In this document: positions 1 to 11,408 of the stretch, one piece after another
How the letters are laid out: every line of letters begins with the position of its first letter
Numbering within the stretch: the first letter of the stretch is position 1
Origin: Endothia cerciana
Lineage: Eukaryota; Ascomycota; Sordariomycetes; Diaporthales; Cryphonectriaceae
Assembly: GCA_026119935.1 (NCBI GenBank)
Contig: JALRMH010000051.1
Span: 209,017-273,016 of the forward strand
Length of the DNA: 64,000 nucleotides
Direction: 5' to 3'
Translations under genes and position numbers: made by a program
The notes under the pieces: model-generated
Databases searched by the model: none
What the model saw: the letters and a program-made list of their open reading frames with translations, nothing else
Told to the model about the DNA's origin: nothing

Positions 1-726
1 GATCTCCTCCAGGACCTTATCGATGTCGACGATCCCGTCGAAGCGCTGATGGTAGAAGCACGGGGACTGCAGCGCGGGGAGCGCCGTGGTCGGCGTCCGC
101 GTGGTCGGCGCACCTGACCGATGCGCGAGGTCGTTCAGGGCGTCACAGAGCTGCGAAGACGAGGTGCCGGGCTGGTCGGCGCCGGCGCCGGCTGTGTTGC
201 TGAGCATGCCGGGCAGCGACAGCGCCTCGGGTTTGTTGTTGCGGGCGACGGAGGAGGCGAGTGCCTTGATGAGCGTCTGCCGCGGGACAGACTCAATGGA
301 CCGAGAGTTCCGGTGGTGACCCTGGGTGTAGGGCGACGAGTCGGGGCTGTCAGAGGTGGTTCCGCCTACGAGAGCAGCTGCAAGCGAGACGGGCTGGTTC
401 TGGTCGACATGGCGGAGGTTGGGTTTCGGCTCGTCTAAAGAGAGGTGTTGGAGGGAGGGAAGTAGAGATATAGGCGAGGCTGAAGAGGGCTTTGGCTGTG
501 TTCGCAACGGACTAAGCCAGAGAGAGGACGATGCCAGGGCCTCTGAACCAGAGGAACAAGACGACGACGTCCGTGGACGCTCGGTGTGGTGGTGGGAGTG
601 GGAGTGGGAGGAAGTAGTGTTAAATCCATCGGACTTGTGCAGTGGCGGAAGCGCGGACTGGGTTGTCTGACTGGTCGCACTCAACGCCGGGTGGATCGAA
701 GTCGGGGAAAGTATTTGGTCCGACAT
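1..726 (-). CDS. N-terminal part of a protein, tentatively NAD+ kinase (UTR1-like)
   Basis: An open frame starts at an ATG (complement 724-726) and stays open for 242 codons to the window edge, so the 3' part is missing. The first ~215 residues are low complexity: Ser/Pro/His-rich, with a short HSHSHHH stretch. The last visible residues (CFYHQRFDGIVDIDKVLEEI) look ordered. From memory, the region just before the catalytic domain of fungal NAD/NADH kinases has a similar 'CFFHQRF...VDI.KVLDEI' segment, and that is the only basis for the name. NAD kinase phosphorylates NAD+ to NADP+ in the cytosol. The kinase domain itself (GGDG motif) would lie outside the window, so the function is not proven here. 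The reading frame is well supported; the product is a guess. Confidence 0.4.
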   Translation of the reverse strand, partial: MSDQILSPTSIHPALSATSQTTQSALPPLHKSDGFNTTSSHSHSHHHTERPRTSSSCSSGSEALASSSLWLSPLRTQPKPSSASPISLLPSLQHLSLDEPKPNLRHVDQNQPVSLAAALVGGTTSDSPDSSPYTQGHHRNSRSIESVPRQTLIKALASSVARNNKPEALSLPGMLSNTAGAGADQPGTSSSQLCDALNDLAHRSGAPTTRTPTTALPALQSPCFYHQRFDGIVDIDKVLEEI

Positions 727-3700
727 GGTGACGCGTGACAGGGGAATCAAGAACCTCTAAAACAGGGGACGATCTCGGTGTTAAATCCGTGAGGAGTCTA
801 TCCGACAAGGCGGGCCGTCAAATGTGACGCCCGAGACACAAGCTTAAGGGCTTGTAAGATGTTGCTGTAGCTGTTGCGACTCCAGCAACATACAATTCCC
901 GATACTGCTGCCCGACGAGCTATGGGGACTCAAAAGACCGCACTGACAGGTATCCGGTACAACGGCTTGGTTGCGAAACCCCTTTTCCCCTTGCGCTGGA
1001 GATTAGGGCTTGTTTTCGGCTGAGTCGGCCGAAGCTAGTGAGTGTCCTGTCGAAACAGGGGCTGTTTGGCAGCTTGAAGGTAGGCGAACAATGCGGGTGA
1101 GATGGGCGAGAGTGGAGATGCAACGGGCTCGACTCTTGCTTCCGGTGTATCGGGTACCTCGGACTCGATCTTGAACCTTGATTAAGGACCTGAGTAAAAC
1201 GCAAAGGCAATGCGCTGACAGTGTTACCTGCAAAATAATGCCCCGGACTGAAGATGATTCCACACGCTTCGATCAGTATATCTTCAAGCCTCCTAGCTGA
1301 GTTCAAGGCTCCAAGTTTCGTTGCCGAAGTATCCGCGGAGATTGGGTCCTTGCAGGAATGCACGACCCCCCAACCACGAACAGATGCTGCAGGTCGACTA
1401 GTGGTCCTGATGCCTTGTTTGCCTAGAAAGCCGAGTGAATGAGGCGGGATATCTGCTCTCCCGAACGAGATGAGGGTGGAAAATCAGACCTAAGCTCACG
1501 AGAACTGTAGACACCGACACACTTATCAGTATCCTGGCACGTTCCAGTACAGTTCCAGATTCAAGGTCCTTCCAAATGTATGCGGGCGCGTCTTTTCTGT
1601 CAAACAGGGATCTCAATCGCGACATGCCGTGGAACCTTGAATTTGGAGAGAGATGCTGCTTGCTTACCTGACAATGGGATCCGTTTCCTACCGTCACACT
1701 GGTGTGTATGCGCCCTCAAGAAGTGACGTGAAAGTTGGACGAAGTTTCAGCAAATGAGCTGTTCCGGATGGTACTCCTTCAGCGACGCTACTCAAGTTGA
1801 CGTTGTGTGATGTGATCTGCGATGCAGAGATGTATGCACGTGGCTCAAGCCCCGAGAATAAAAGTCGCTCGAATTAGGTCCGATCCAGGTTGCATAGGAC
1901 TGCTGGTTGACGAATCGTAAATTAAAATGGGTATCTTTGAAAGCAAGTCGCTGCCGGTCTAACGGGAAATAGGATCCAAAGTGAACGACGCCAGGTCTAT
2001 AAGTGGTTGCTGATGCAGTCGAGAGACGACGAATATGAAGGCTCCTTTCCGAGTGGACTGAATGCAGTGTGATAAACCAGTGAATCCGGGATGAAGGTGA
2101 TGCAAGAAACTATTGAATAGTCCGTCGACCAAAGAAAAGAATCGAAGAGTACCAAGGAAGAGAACGCTGGCGTATTTGAAAGAGGGGAGAATTAGGCGGA
2201 GAGAAGAAGGAGACAAGCACAGAGGGGTAATTGCTAGAACTACCAGAGCTCTGCGGTTCCGCTTGTAGGGGAGAAGAGGAGAAGGGGGTGAAGGAAAAGA
2301 GGTCAACAAGAGCGTCTGCGGTTTACCATACTGGAAAACGTCGAGATGTCATGACACTCTGGCAGACGGTCCGCCGACTGACTTGTTATGTATCTAGTGC
2401 CGCTCGACAATCCGCAGGATATGCGGGTCGAGACCCTTGCGCTTGAACGGACAGGGACCGGAGTGGGAACTGGGACGAAAAATGCAGTAGGGTCCGCTTC
2501 AGGTTTCCCAGGTTTGGCGTTTTGCCGAGTGCAGACAAGGTGTGGGGGAGACTTGATGTCCCAAGCCAAACAGCTTTTGTTGTTGACAAGGCTGAGGTGT
2601 GGCTGCTGGATCCTCCTGTTTTGTGACGAGGCAGCCACAGGGTGTGCTGGCCGAATTAGAGGGCGTCCGAGCCTTCGCAGTGAAGTCCTCCATTAAGGAA
2701 CGTCGCACCTGAAATTGTCCCCGGCAGTTGGGGGCAGCGGAGAAGCTCCCATGAAATACGGGGTAGGCCGTCAAGGGACTGACACCTCATAGCACACGCC
2801 CACCTTCACCGTGATGCGGTCTGGATGTAGGCAGCTCCGTGCTGAGTGTGGCAACCTCTTGCGGACCATACCGTCCCTCATATGGAGCAGCTCGCCTGAC
2901 TGAGCGATGCGGCAAAGCATGAGTACTCCCGCAGTCTCGACCCTTGGCCGCCGAACTGGGATCCCTGATAGTAGATCCTCTTGCAGCGTTGTTACGCTTG
3001 CCTGTTCTCAGGGACGACGGTAAGCGTATCCGACGACAGCTCGTATCTGCATTGTCAACCTAGACCTCTGGGGTCTTCTTGAAGTCATCAATAGCGTCCT
3101 CGAGGCTCCACAGAGGCCACGATATCGCTAGAAACAGCTCGTTAGAGACATGCTCTTCCCGAGTTTGAGCAAGCCGCAACCGCCTCCGGTCTCAGATTGT
3201 GCAAGGGTTGGCCGTGGGGTTCCGCAAGGTTAGTGCAGCGCGGCGTCTCATCCCTGAAGGGTAGGCATAGACGTCTCGATACCAACGAATTGTCTTTTTC
3301 CGATATGCATGAGGGGCGACATTGAGATCTAAATTGGAGGACGGGACGTAGGAAGGCTGCCCCGGCTGCAGACATTCATGGGACTGATTATTTGAAAGGA
3401 CGTCGTTTATTAGACCAAGGAACTACGGGCCGTCTTGGCTTGGCGGTGTGGCTTTCGCACCCGGCCAACCAGCCAACGGCATGGTAGTCGTCAATGTTCA
3501 GATGGACCATCTGATGGTTAGCACAAACTTTCCCTCAGGGTTGACCAATGAGGCGGCTGAAGGTACCAGACCTCCACCACAGCAGTGCTTCTGGATGCCA
3601 ACACGCCGTCTCAGGCTTGGCTGCATGCTTTTGAGATTGTCTACATCTCGGAATTGATTGCTTCTCGGCTACCACTCGCCTCTTTTGAGTTGACGAAGTT

Positions 3701-4098
3701 GCAGTCGCCGATTGCCCGTTCGGCTTGTGGTGGGCGGCAATTCGAAATACGCTGAAACACCGCCCCAGACGTAGGCTTGACTGGGACCCCACCCAGACGT
3801 TTGGGGACAGTGTAGCGGTCGTATCAATCCTGGCAATTTCCATGGGCAAACAGACGGGTCAAAGATCACAATTCGTTGGTCCCTTGACATCTGATCCCTT
3901 GCCACTGTCAGCTCTGGCCGGATTTGCCGCCCCGGCCAAGTGATATCCACTTGGTTGTTGGCGCGAGAGACGTCCCTGGCCGAGGAGCGGCTTGATGCAC
4001 CCATCTCCCATGAGGTTGAGCAATCTGGATCATTGAGAAGTCCCAAGTGCTCGCAATCTGTAGAACTCATGGCCAGGCTGTGAAGACCGCAACGCTGA
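727..4098. other. Gene-free stretch of about 3.4 kb
   Basis: No convincing gene is visible. Open frames on both strands lack domain-like composition and good splice structure. Composition is moderate GC without long AT-rich blocks, so there is no obvious repeat-induced mutation. The left part is the promoter of the leftward gene ending at 726. Confidence 0.5.
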
Positions 4099-5000
4099 TC
4101 ACTTCCAGTGTAGATCAGCCGCGACTTTGGCCTCTGCTGTCGACCGAATGAACTGCGGCAGATCCGGACCAGGGCGCTGATCGTCGTCCAGAACCATATC
4201 TATCTCATGCGTGGGTGGCCTGCAGCAGATTGACCGCGCGGCCTCGTAGACCTGATCCCAATCGTCCATGGAGAAGTCGCCCTCGCTCTCAGCGAGCAGT
4301 AGCTCCTCGTGGGATGTGAAGGCGAGCACATGCATAGACCGCGACAGCTCCACCTGTCTTGGGGACGGATCGACGATGACCTTGGTCTTTCCGACCTCAA
4401 AGGACACTGCCGCAACAACAGATGTCGCGGTCGATCTCATCGGCACGGCCGCGGACAGCAGGGCTAGAACCGCTGTCTGGAGCAGGGCTGGGACGACGGA
4501 CAGTTCCTGGCAGGAGTCGGTTAGCCCCGTTTCACAGCCTTGAGTCCATTAGGAGCAGGGACCAGCTCCGGACGCCTAATGTCTTACTGTGCTGGCCTGG
4601 ACTAGTTTCGTGTTGATATATTCGTTGGCGGGAGATGCCGTGATCTGCAGTACGATCTGGATGAGGCAGCGCGGAAAATTCTTGACGAGGATGAGCTGTC
4701 GCAGAGACTGCTGCAGCAACGACTCAAGATGCCGCTCTCGTGTGCCTGCGCAAGCCGGTGAGCCAAAGAAACGCCGCGCGGCTTCATCGGTGCACATCGA
4801 GAGGACTCACCTCCGATACCTGATGCAGGTCGCACTACCACATCGACAAGGGCCTCGTACGGGTGCTCATCCCTCCTCTGGGCCTCGATGGGGCCGTTTG
4901 CAGAAGCTGTGATGGTGTATCCCGCGTATGAGTACGTCGCAGACCCGTCAGCCTTGGGCAAGGGCGACAGTGCCGCCTCCGGTTGAAGTGAGGCTGTCAT
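4099..5000 (-). CDS. RRP46: Exosome complex subunit RRP46 (RNase PH-like)
   Basis: Three exons on the minus strand: 5000-4811, 4745-4588 and 4506-4099, giving 251 aa. Introns of 65 nt (4746-4810) and 81 nt (4507-4587) have GTGAGT and GTAAGA donors and CAG acceptors; the second has a CTAAC branch site. The joined protein has the RNase PH-family landmarks of fungal Rrp46: the 'GPIEAQRRDEHPYEA' segment near residue 35, 'ERHLESLLQQSLRQLI' after the first junction, and a 'VHVLAFTSHEELLLAESEG'-like stretch (here with M for V) in exon 3, ending 'KVAADLHWK'. Rrp46 is a non-catalytic member of the six-subunit RNase PH ring of the nuclear and cytoplasmic exosome, which degrades and processes RNA 3'-to-5'. 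It is divergent from the PP2A activator gene, with the start codons 285-435 bp apart. Phase agrees at every junction. Confidence 0.88.
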
Positions 5001-5435
5001 GATAGCCTGGTCGTGCTGGGTCGTGGAAGCAGTGATTCTAGCGTGGCTGGACGTGACGATGGCGAAGATGAGGGAGGCTCTGCGGGCGCGAAGATCTTTC
5101 AGTGTTTTGCACCACGAAGAGGCCTTGAGCCAGCCAGCATCGGCAGCTAGACCAAAAGTGATTTGTCTGACGGGTTGATCTCATAGGCTAAAAATGCCCC
5201 CTCACCTGCAGTAACCGCACCTGCAGGGTCCTGAGCTTGGGCCGGCGGGCGGTCCTCCAGAACGCTACAGCACCTACCAGTACCTATGCAGGCTAGGGCA
5301 GTTGAGGCTCGTCTTGTTGCTTATGACTTCGACCTCGACCTCACCCATACAACCTCACCTTTACCTGACCACGCAGAACCAACCACTCCCCCTCGCCATC
5401 AAAGCGGCCACACTGTTCATCATTACATCCCCAGA
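5001..5435. promoter_or_regulatory. Divergent promoter between RRP46 and the PP2A activator gene
   Basis: This 435-bp interval separates the two start codons and must carry both promoters. It contains two close CCTGCAG / ACCTGCAGG elements around 5208-5227. It also contains an upstream in-frame ATG at 5286 for the rightward gene, in pyrimidine-rich leader-like sequence. Confidence 0.55.
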
Positions 5436-6752
5436 ATGACCGCCATGGCAGCTAGCGAGACCTCGCAGACGCCAACAGGCCAGATAGCCCAGGCAGCCAC
5501 GCCCTCTGGACAAGGGATTCCGAACCTGAGGGACAGACTGCCCAAGCTTGAGCCCCGGAGGAGACGGCCGGGTCCTGATAACCCTCTGCCCCTGCCAGAG
5601 ACCCCCGCCCTCCCTCCGCCTCCGGAGGACCCGAATACTTTCAAAGTGCCTACACGGCGAATACTGTCCAAAGAGGATCATGACCTCTTTCTCGGATCAC
5701 CAACCTATGATCTCATCGTGGCCTGGGTCTTCGGGCTGGCTGAGGCTGTCGCCGACACACCCATATCAGCCATCAAGGACGACGACATGAGCCCCCTGTT
5801 GAACAAGATAATATCGATCCTGGACGAGGCCGAGCAGCTTGTCTACCAGAACCCGCCCGACGACCAGGGCGGCTCGCGCTTCGGCAACAAGCGCTTCCGG
5901 GACTTCCTCGACAGGACCAAGGCGCGCGCGCCGCTCTGGCACTCGGAGCTGGGCGTCGCCGATGAGGGCGCCGCCGCCGAGCTCTCCACCTACCTGAGCC
6001 AGTCTTTCGGCAACCGCAGGCGCATCGACTACGGCTCGGGCCACGAGCTCAACTTCCTGGTCTGGCTGCTATGCCTGTACCAGCTGCGCGTGGTCACGCG
6101 CGCCGACTTCCCGGCCCTCGTGCTGAGGGTCTTCACCCGGTACCTCGAGGTCATGCGCGTCGTCCAGTCGACGTACTACCTCGAGCCCGCGGGCTCGCAC
6201 GGCGTCTGGGGCCTGGACGACTACCAGTTCCTGCCGTTCCTCTTCGGCGCCAGCCAGCTGCTGCACCACAAGTACATCACGCCGCGGGCGATCCACCAGG
6301 AGCTGATACTGGAGCAGTTCGGGAGGGACTACCTGTATCTGAACCAGATCGTCTTTGTCAACAGCACCAAGACGGTCAAGGGGTTGCGGTGGCATAGCCC
6401 CATGCTGGACGATATCTCGAGCGCCAGGTCATGGGAGAAGGTCGAGGGTGGGATGAGGAGGATGTTTGTGGCCGAGGTGTTGAGGAAGCTGCCCGTCATG
6501 CAGCACTTCCTGTTTGGCTCATTGGTCCCTGCCATGGGGGGCATGAGCGAGCAGGAGCAACTCGGTGTGCCTGATGAGGATGACGATGACGAGGGCGGGG
6601 AGGTCCAGGTATTTCAGGAAGGCGGCATCAGGCACGTGCATCAGCAGAATGGATGGGGTGAGTGTTGTGGCATCAAGGTGCCTAGCGGCGTTGCTGCCGG
6701 TATGGAGGCGATGAAGCAAGGGCAACAACTGCGTAGGATACCGTTCGACTGA
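5436..6752 (+). CDS. RRD1: Serine/threonine phosphatase 2A activator (PTPA/RRD1 family)
   Basis: Single exon. I prefer the ATG at 5436 (438 aa); an in-frame ATG at 5286 would add 50 residues that read like translated leader (HTTSPLPDHAEPTTPP). The core has the PTPA family signatures 'RRIDYGSGHELNFL' and 'GVWGLDDYQFLPFLFGASQL', plus 'AEVLRKLPVMQHFLFGSL' near the end. PTPA proteins are ATP-dependent peptidyl-prolyl isomerases that fold and activate the PP2A catalytic subunit in cytosol and nucleus. The C-terminal extension with an acidic run (DEDDDDEGGE) and 'GWGECCGIKVPSG' matches the longer Rrd1-type fungal paralogue rather than Rrd2. That paralogue choice is from memory and is less certain than the family. 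Confidence 0.9.
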   Translation: MTAMAASETSQTPTGQIAQAATPSGQGIPNLRDRLPKLEPRRRRPGPDNPLPLPETPALPPPPEDPNTFKVPTRRILSKEDHDLFLGSPTYDLIVAWVFGLAEAVADTPISAIKDDDMSPLLNKIISILDEAEQLVYQNPPDDQGGSRFGNKRFRDFLDRTKARAPLWHSELGVADEGAAAELSTYLSQSFGNRRRIDYGSGHELNFLVWLLCLYQLRVVTRADFPALVLRVFTRYLEVMRVVQSTYYLEPAGSHGVWGLDDYQFLPFLFGASQLLHHKYITPRAIHQELILEQFGRDYLYLNQIVFVNSTKTVKGLRWHSPMLDDISSARSWEKVEGGMRRMFVAEVLRKLPVMQHFLFGSLVPAMGGMSEQEQLGVPDEDDDDEGGEVQVFQEGGIRHVHQQNGWGECCGIKVPSGVAAGMEAMKQGQQLRRIPFD

Positions 6753-7480
6753 GCGGGCCAGGGGGGTCCTTCCTGCTCCCCTTGCAAGTCTGTTGTCATT
6801 AGAGTTGAATGAAGCAGGACGTTTATTTGCCTTCGCAAGTAGTAGAGTGTCGGAACAATCTCTCGAATACCGGCTTGAGCCGTCTGTTCAAAGCCCTCAA
6901 ATGATTTCCTCATCCTCGCCCCCAAATTCCGCAGGCTCACAGACAGCCTGGAATGTACCTCGTACCAAGAGAAAATCTAGCTGAGAGGACCAGGCGAGCA
7001 CAGGCAGTTCTCGCTTGCCTGCACCCTACAAGCGTTGAGATAGCATTGGCGGAAACCCATATCTCGGACGTTGGTCTGATGCGCATAACAGCGTGATTGG
7101 CGGACTCATCAACAACGAAAACCCCAAAGCGGTGCTTTACCCCAGACTGGTCAACTCGGACACATTCGCTCCGCGATTCTGTTGGCCAAGAAAGTCCGGA
7201 CACTGATGACTACATGCGATTTCGCATGACCTTCCAAAGGCACTTCGTTGGCGGGCAAACAATCTAAGAAAATATAAAACTAGTTACTTGTGTACATAGC
7301 TTCTTAAGTACCCCAAGTAGGTAGCCCTCCATTCGGCTGTGACGAGGGGCAGGATGTATACGGGTTCACAGCAATAGCCACTATCAATTCCGCGGGTTTA
7401 TTCTTGCGCATCGAAAGACTGTTGACCACCGAGTAGGGAACCGCACCTCGAAAGGGTCTCTGGCGACGTTCCTCGGCAAC
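6753..7480. other. Intergenic, 728 bp
   Basis: 3' flank of the PP2A activator gene and promoter of the CE1 esterase gene. No gene is seen. AT-richer than its surroundings near 7260-7310. Confidence 0.5.
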
Positions 7481-8416
7481 ATGGCTACCTGGACGTTCAT
7501 CTTTGCACTTTTGGCCTCGACTGTTCGAGCAGCATCACTCCGGCAGCTCAGTGTGACTTTCCCCAACAATCCAACGAACGTGGGATTCTGGATTTACGTA
7601 CCTGACAACCTGGCACCCAATCCGCCAATTCTCGTCAACCCACACTGGTGTCATGGTGATGCCCCGTCGGCATATGCCGACTCAACGTTTGCCAATCTGT
7701 CGTCCGAGTATGGCTTCATTGTCATCTACCCGGACAGCCCGAATCTCGTGGACAAGTGCTGGGATGTGTCCTCGCCCGAGACACTGACACACAACGGTGG
7801 TGGTGATAGTCTCGGCATAGTCAGCATGGTGAGGTGGACCTTGGAACACTTCAAGGGAGATGCCTCCCGGGTCTTCGTCACCGGTGTCAGCTCGGGGGCC
7901 ATGATGACCAACGTTCTTGTCGGAGCATACCCCGATGTGTTCGCAGGTGGTTCGGCCTTTGCGGGAGTGGCATTCGGTTGTTTTGGGGAGGGTATACCGG
8001 TCAATGTATCGAGTGTTGACTACTGGAACACCGAGTGCGCGGATGGCCTTGTGAGGCATACGCCTGAGCAGTGGGCAGCCCTCGTGCGAGCTGCATACCC
8101 GGGCTACGGAGGTGGATGGCGACCTAAGATGCAGGTGTTCCATGGAACGGCGGACGAGACGTTGAACTACACCAACCTGGGCGAAGAGATCAAGGAGTGG
8201 ACAGGCGTCTTCGGACTGAGTCAACAGCCCACCAGTACATCTCTGAACGCACCATTGACAAACTGGACAAAGTGGGAATATGGCAACAAGGACTGGTTCG
8301 AGGCATATAGCGCGTGGAATGTCACCCACAACATTCCCGTGCAGGAGGATGTGGTCATGGAATTCTTTGATCTAACTTGCAGCAAGGGGGATTGTTTCCA
8401 TTGGGGACAAGAATGA
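7481..8416 (+). CDS. Secreted carbohydrate esterase, CE1/feruloyl-acetylxylan esterase type
   Basis: Single exon, 311 aa. An N-terminal signal peptide (MATWTFIFALLASTVRAAS) precedes an alpha/beta-hydrolase of the esterase/PHB-depolymerase type. The nucleophile elbow is G-V-S-S-G with Ser137; Asp225 in 'HGTADE' and His283 in 'WNVTHNIPV' complete the likely triad. Several Asn-X-Ser/Thr sites fit a secreted glycoprotein, and paired cysteines near the end (DLTCSKGDC) fit disulfides. Members deacetylate acetylxylan or release ferulate from plant cell-wall arabinoxylan. Length matches the catalytic domain alone; no cellulose-binding module follows. Substrate (acetyl versus feruloyl) cannot be read from sequence. 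Confidence 0.85.
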   Translation: MATWTFIFALLASTVRAASLRQLSVTFPNNPTNVGFWIYVPDNLAPNPPILVNPHWCHGDAPSAYADSTFANLSSEYGFIVIYPDSPNLVDKCWDVSSPETLTHNGGGDSLGIVSMVRWTLEHFKGDASRVFVTGVSSGAMMTNVLVGAYPDVFAGGSAFAGVAFGCFGEGIPVNVSSVDYWNTECADGLVRHTPEQWAALVRAAYPGYGGGWRPKMQVFHGTADETLNYTNLGEEIKEWTGVFGLSQQPTSTSLNAPLTNWTKWEYGNKDWFEAYSAWNVTHNIPVQEDVVMEFFDLTCSKGDCFHWGQE

Positions 8417-9305
8417 TGCATCCTCTGCAGGTCTCAAGGCGACGAGAGATCGGCCAGTCTTCCCAGGGCCGAAGGGACGTGAGCGGCCGAAGGGACGTGA
8501 GCGGCCATCGGAATCCCTGAGGCTGATCAGCGGTGAGCCCACCCTCATAGGTCGTCAGCCACACAATATCTGGTAGGGTAAAGGCAGATTGGCAGGCAAT
8601 CGAGAAAGAAATACGAATATCAAAGACAACGTATATACGCAGAGGCAAGACCATACCGTAATTATAGACGTCCCGAGGTATGTAGAGAACAAAGCTGATC
8701 TACTTGGATATTCTTGTGGACCAGAATCATCAACATTTACCCGAGAGCCTACAATTCTTGTGTTATTATATTGTGGGAGGTTTGAAGAGGAAGAAGTCCA
8801 GTCTCGCGTTCTTGTGGTGCCTCTAGAGTGTCCGCTGTTGCCAGCCCATACCCCATCCACGGCTGGCAGGATGCTTCGATTGACACAAAGGGCATGATTG
8901 CCTGGGGTTCTCCCCTGTGTCACTAGAACTATATACCCATTGCTGGACTTTGATCCTACGGACGGCCGTTACGAAGTAACCATTCTCGGCATATGAGCTA
9001 TTAGGCACCAGGGGACTTGCCCATTCGCAAAACCAGCAACGAGACCTTTTGACGTCAGACAGATATACAAATACAGGTATTGAGGTTTTGCAGGACTGGA
9101 CGGGAGACCTGTGGCGTTGTCGCATGAGGGTTCTTGGGCTGTAGAATAGTAATACATGATAATGCCAGTCCAACGGAGCGTTCCAGGTACACGATTTCTC
9201 AACGTTCCGGCCCTTAGTGGGTGGAAAGAAGAGAAGAAGCAAGAGCTGTCATCGGCACTCCTGAGAACATCAAGTTCAACATCTTGAGAACATGTGCCGG
9301 GCTCC
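8417..9305. other. Intergenic, 889 bp, between tail-to-tail genes
   Basis: Shared 3' space of the CE1 esterase and GST-like genes. Apart from a short tandem repeat near 8467, nothing recognisable. Confidence 0.5.
8467..8506. repeat. 18-nt direct tandem repeat, about two copies
   Basis: The unit GGCCGAAGGGACGTGAGC occurs twice in perfect tandem and is followed by GGCC of a third start. It lies about 50 nt after the esterase stop codon, in the presumed 3' UTR. Confidence 0.85.
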
Positions 9306-10025
9306 TTAGTGATCATCCCGCCTGGACCAAGGCTCAACGGCGGCAAGCAACGCCTCGTGTGCCTTGGGATCGCCCGTCCTTGCCAGGAGCGGGCTGAACT
9401 TGTCATCCCCAATGCGCCTGAAGAAGATCAAGAAGCCGGCCCACACAAAGTCGGCATAACTGACAGTGTCCCCCATAAAGAAAGGACCGTCGTTCTCCTT
9501 GAGCCACCCCGTGATTGTGCGCAGCAGGGGCTCGGCCTCTGCCCAGCCCGCCTCTCCGCCCTCGGTCCTGTCGAGCTCATCCAGGGTCATGCCGACATTG
9601 TCCTCGCGAGTCCTGGTGAAGTAGGCGAGACTGCCTTCCCTGAGAAGCCGCTTGGGGACCCAGGGGATGTAGTTCCCCCGGACGGCGGCCTTGAGATCGG
9701 GCATGATGCCCTCAAGCCTCTCGAGGTAAAGGCTGTCGAGGTGCAGGGGCGGGTCCGGATGATCCTTTTCGATGAGGCCTGCGATGTCTCTTGATTCGGC
9801 GACGTAACTCCCGTCTGTATAGGCGATGGTGGGGCTCGTGTAGGCGCTGGCGCCGGGCAGGTGTGGCCCGATTCGGGTCCTGAGCTCGGGGTAATCAAGC
9901 CACTCCGTCTCGTAGTCTAGGCCCTTGAAGTTGAGCACGAAGCGTGTCTTCCAGGGGTTCAGGGACCAGCACCTGCCATCCTTGCTGGCAAGGTCGAACA
10001 GGACGATCTTCTGGTCGGGCGCCAT
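9306..10025 (-). CDS. Glutathione S-transferase-like protein
   Basis: Single exon, 239 aa from the ATG at complement 10023-10025; the open frame extends upstream but without GST character. The N-terminal half is thioredoxin-like ('IVLFDLASKDGRCWSLNPWKTRFVLNFKGL', written here only as motif positions 6-35), followed by an 'SPTIAYTDGSYVAESRDIAGLIE' block typical of the glutathione-site strand and helix. The C-terminal half is all-helical with 'FFMGDTVSYADFVWAGFLIF', the N-capping-box region of GST helix 6. These cytosolic enzymes conjugate glutathione to electrophiles or serve as peroxidases or etherases. Closest by feel to the fungal GstA/Ure2-like and beta-etherase-like group. No cluster context supports a specific substrate. 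Confidence 0.8.
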   Translation of the reverse strand: MAPDQKIVLFDLASKDGRCWSLNPWKTRFVLNFKGLDYETEWLDYPELRTRIGPHLPGASAYTSPTIAYTDGSYVAESRDIAGLIEKDHPDPPLHLDSLYLERLEGIMPDLKAAVRGNYIPWVPKRLLREGSLAYFTRTREDNVGMTLDELDRTEGGEAGWAEAEPLLRTITGWLKENDGPFFMGDTVSYADFVWAGFLIFFRRIGDDKFSPLLARTGDPKAHEALLAAVEPWSRRDDH

Positions 10026-11408
10026 GTTGGCATTGGCGGTGGTGTTGGTGGTGTGTCTAACCAGGGAGGATGGATGGACGGATGGATGGATAGGACTGGG
10101 CTCCTGAGGGCGATCTCGCTTGTGGAGTTGCAGTCTAGAATATCCGAAAGCGGCCCTGAAGACTACAGAGGAGACGGTCACTGGACCTTGTGGCGGCGCC
10201 CTCTGGTCAAACCTGACCCACAGCTTCAGCAGCTGTGGTGAAGAAGATAAGTAATCAAGAAGCACTCGGCGTTATTATTGCTCAGAAAGGGCCAATCGCG
10301 GCCAGGGCTGGAGGAATGGTCATGGCAAACCCCCGCACCTTGACGCAAGAGCTGGTTGTACGTACATACTATACAGTACCGTAGGGCACCCCCGGTGGGC
10401 GCTGGAGCACTGGACCTGGGGGGGGCCGACACCCCCCTACAGCTATAGCTACCTATCGCGCTGCGGGGTGATACTTGGCCTGCCGGGAGTATTGCATTAG
10501 GCACGCACGATACGGTAACCGTATGGCGGGGTCGGCAGCCTCGGATGGGAACCCCGCACTCGCCACTGTGCGAGCCTGCACCTGAACACCGCAATCATCT
10601 GCCCGAGGTACAGTATGTATACGGTACACTGCTGCTGCAGTATGCTGCACTATTGGGTGTATAGTACGGTGCCCAGAGGTTATCACCTACCTAGAGACTT
10701 CCGGCCTCCAAAGGCCTTGTTGGACTTACCTAGGCAGAGAGTGACAGATAGGGAGAGGGAGGGAGGGAGGGAGAGAGAGACCTTGGGTTTCTGAATATCA
10801 AGGGCAGCTGGAGAGCCTGAGAGGCGACTTCATCTAGAGGGCAGCACGGCTTCATACATCGGTCCAACACTGCCCGTAAAGAGATCGACCAGGGAGACAT
10901 CGGCAGCAGTTGTGAGACGGGGAAAACATGCGGGGCCTCGTCGGATCAGGTTTTGTGGCTTGAGGACGTCGGCCCACGACGACGGTGGCGTCCAGATGAT
11001 ACCATGGCAATCGCAACAGGGTGGCCTGGACGAACTTTGGATACCCAGGTGAATACGGATACGAGGCTGGTCACATCGGCCGTGATGTGGTCCGCACTCC
11101 GGTCGGCAGGGCGAGGCTTTACCTATGTAGGCGTGCTAGGTGCTCCCTTGTGCGGGCACTCAGGCCTCATCTCGGTTTCAGATGCCTTCGTGCCCGCACA
11201 GCACACGGTACAGCCACCACCTGCACACCCACCACCGGCTGGAGGACAGGCAGCCAATACCGTCCCACTTTGTATCTGGGCTCCAGCACCGTGCTGGCGA
11301 CGGGCTGTCCTTCCGGGCCCCCAACAACGCACGCATCTCTGCCCGCCAAGAGTGTGCGGCCCCTCAATCTCCTGCCTGGCCCAGCTGGATTGGTAGATCG
11401 GTGTGGCC
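10026..11408. other. Intergenic, 1.4 kb, with GGGA-type repeat
   Basis: Divergent promoter space of the GST-like gene and the HSL-type esterase. It holds a purine-rich GGGA/GAGA microsatellite at about 10750-10780, and related TATACAGTACCGTA-like and TATAGTACGGT words near 10370 and 10660 in opposite sense. Open frames here are not convincing. Confidence 0.45.

Noticed and set aside
920..1363. 147-codon minus-strand frame in the left gene-free stretch
   Set aside because: No domain, no splice-supported extension, composition like surrounding non-coding DNA.
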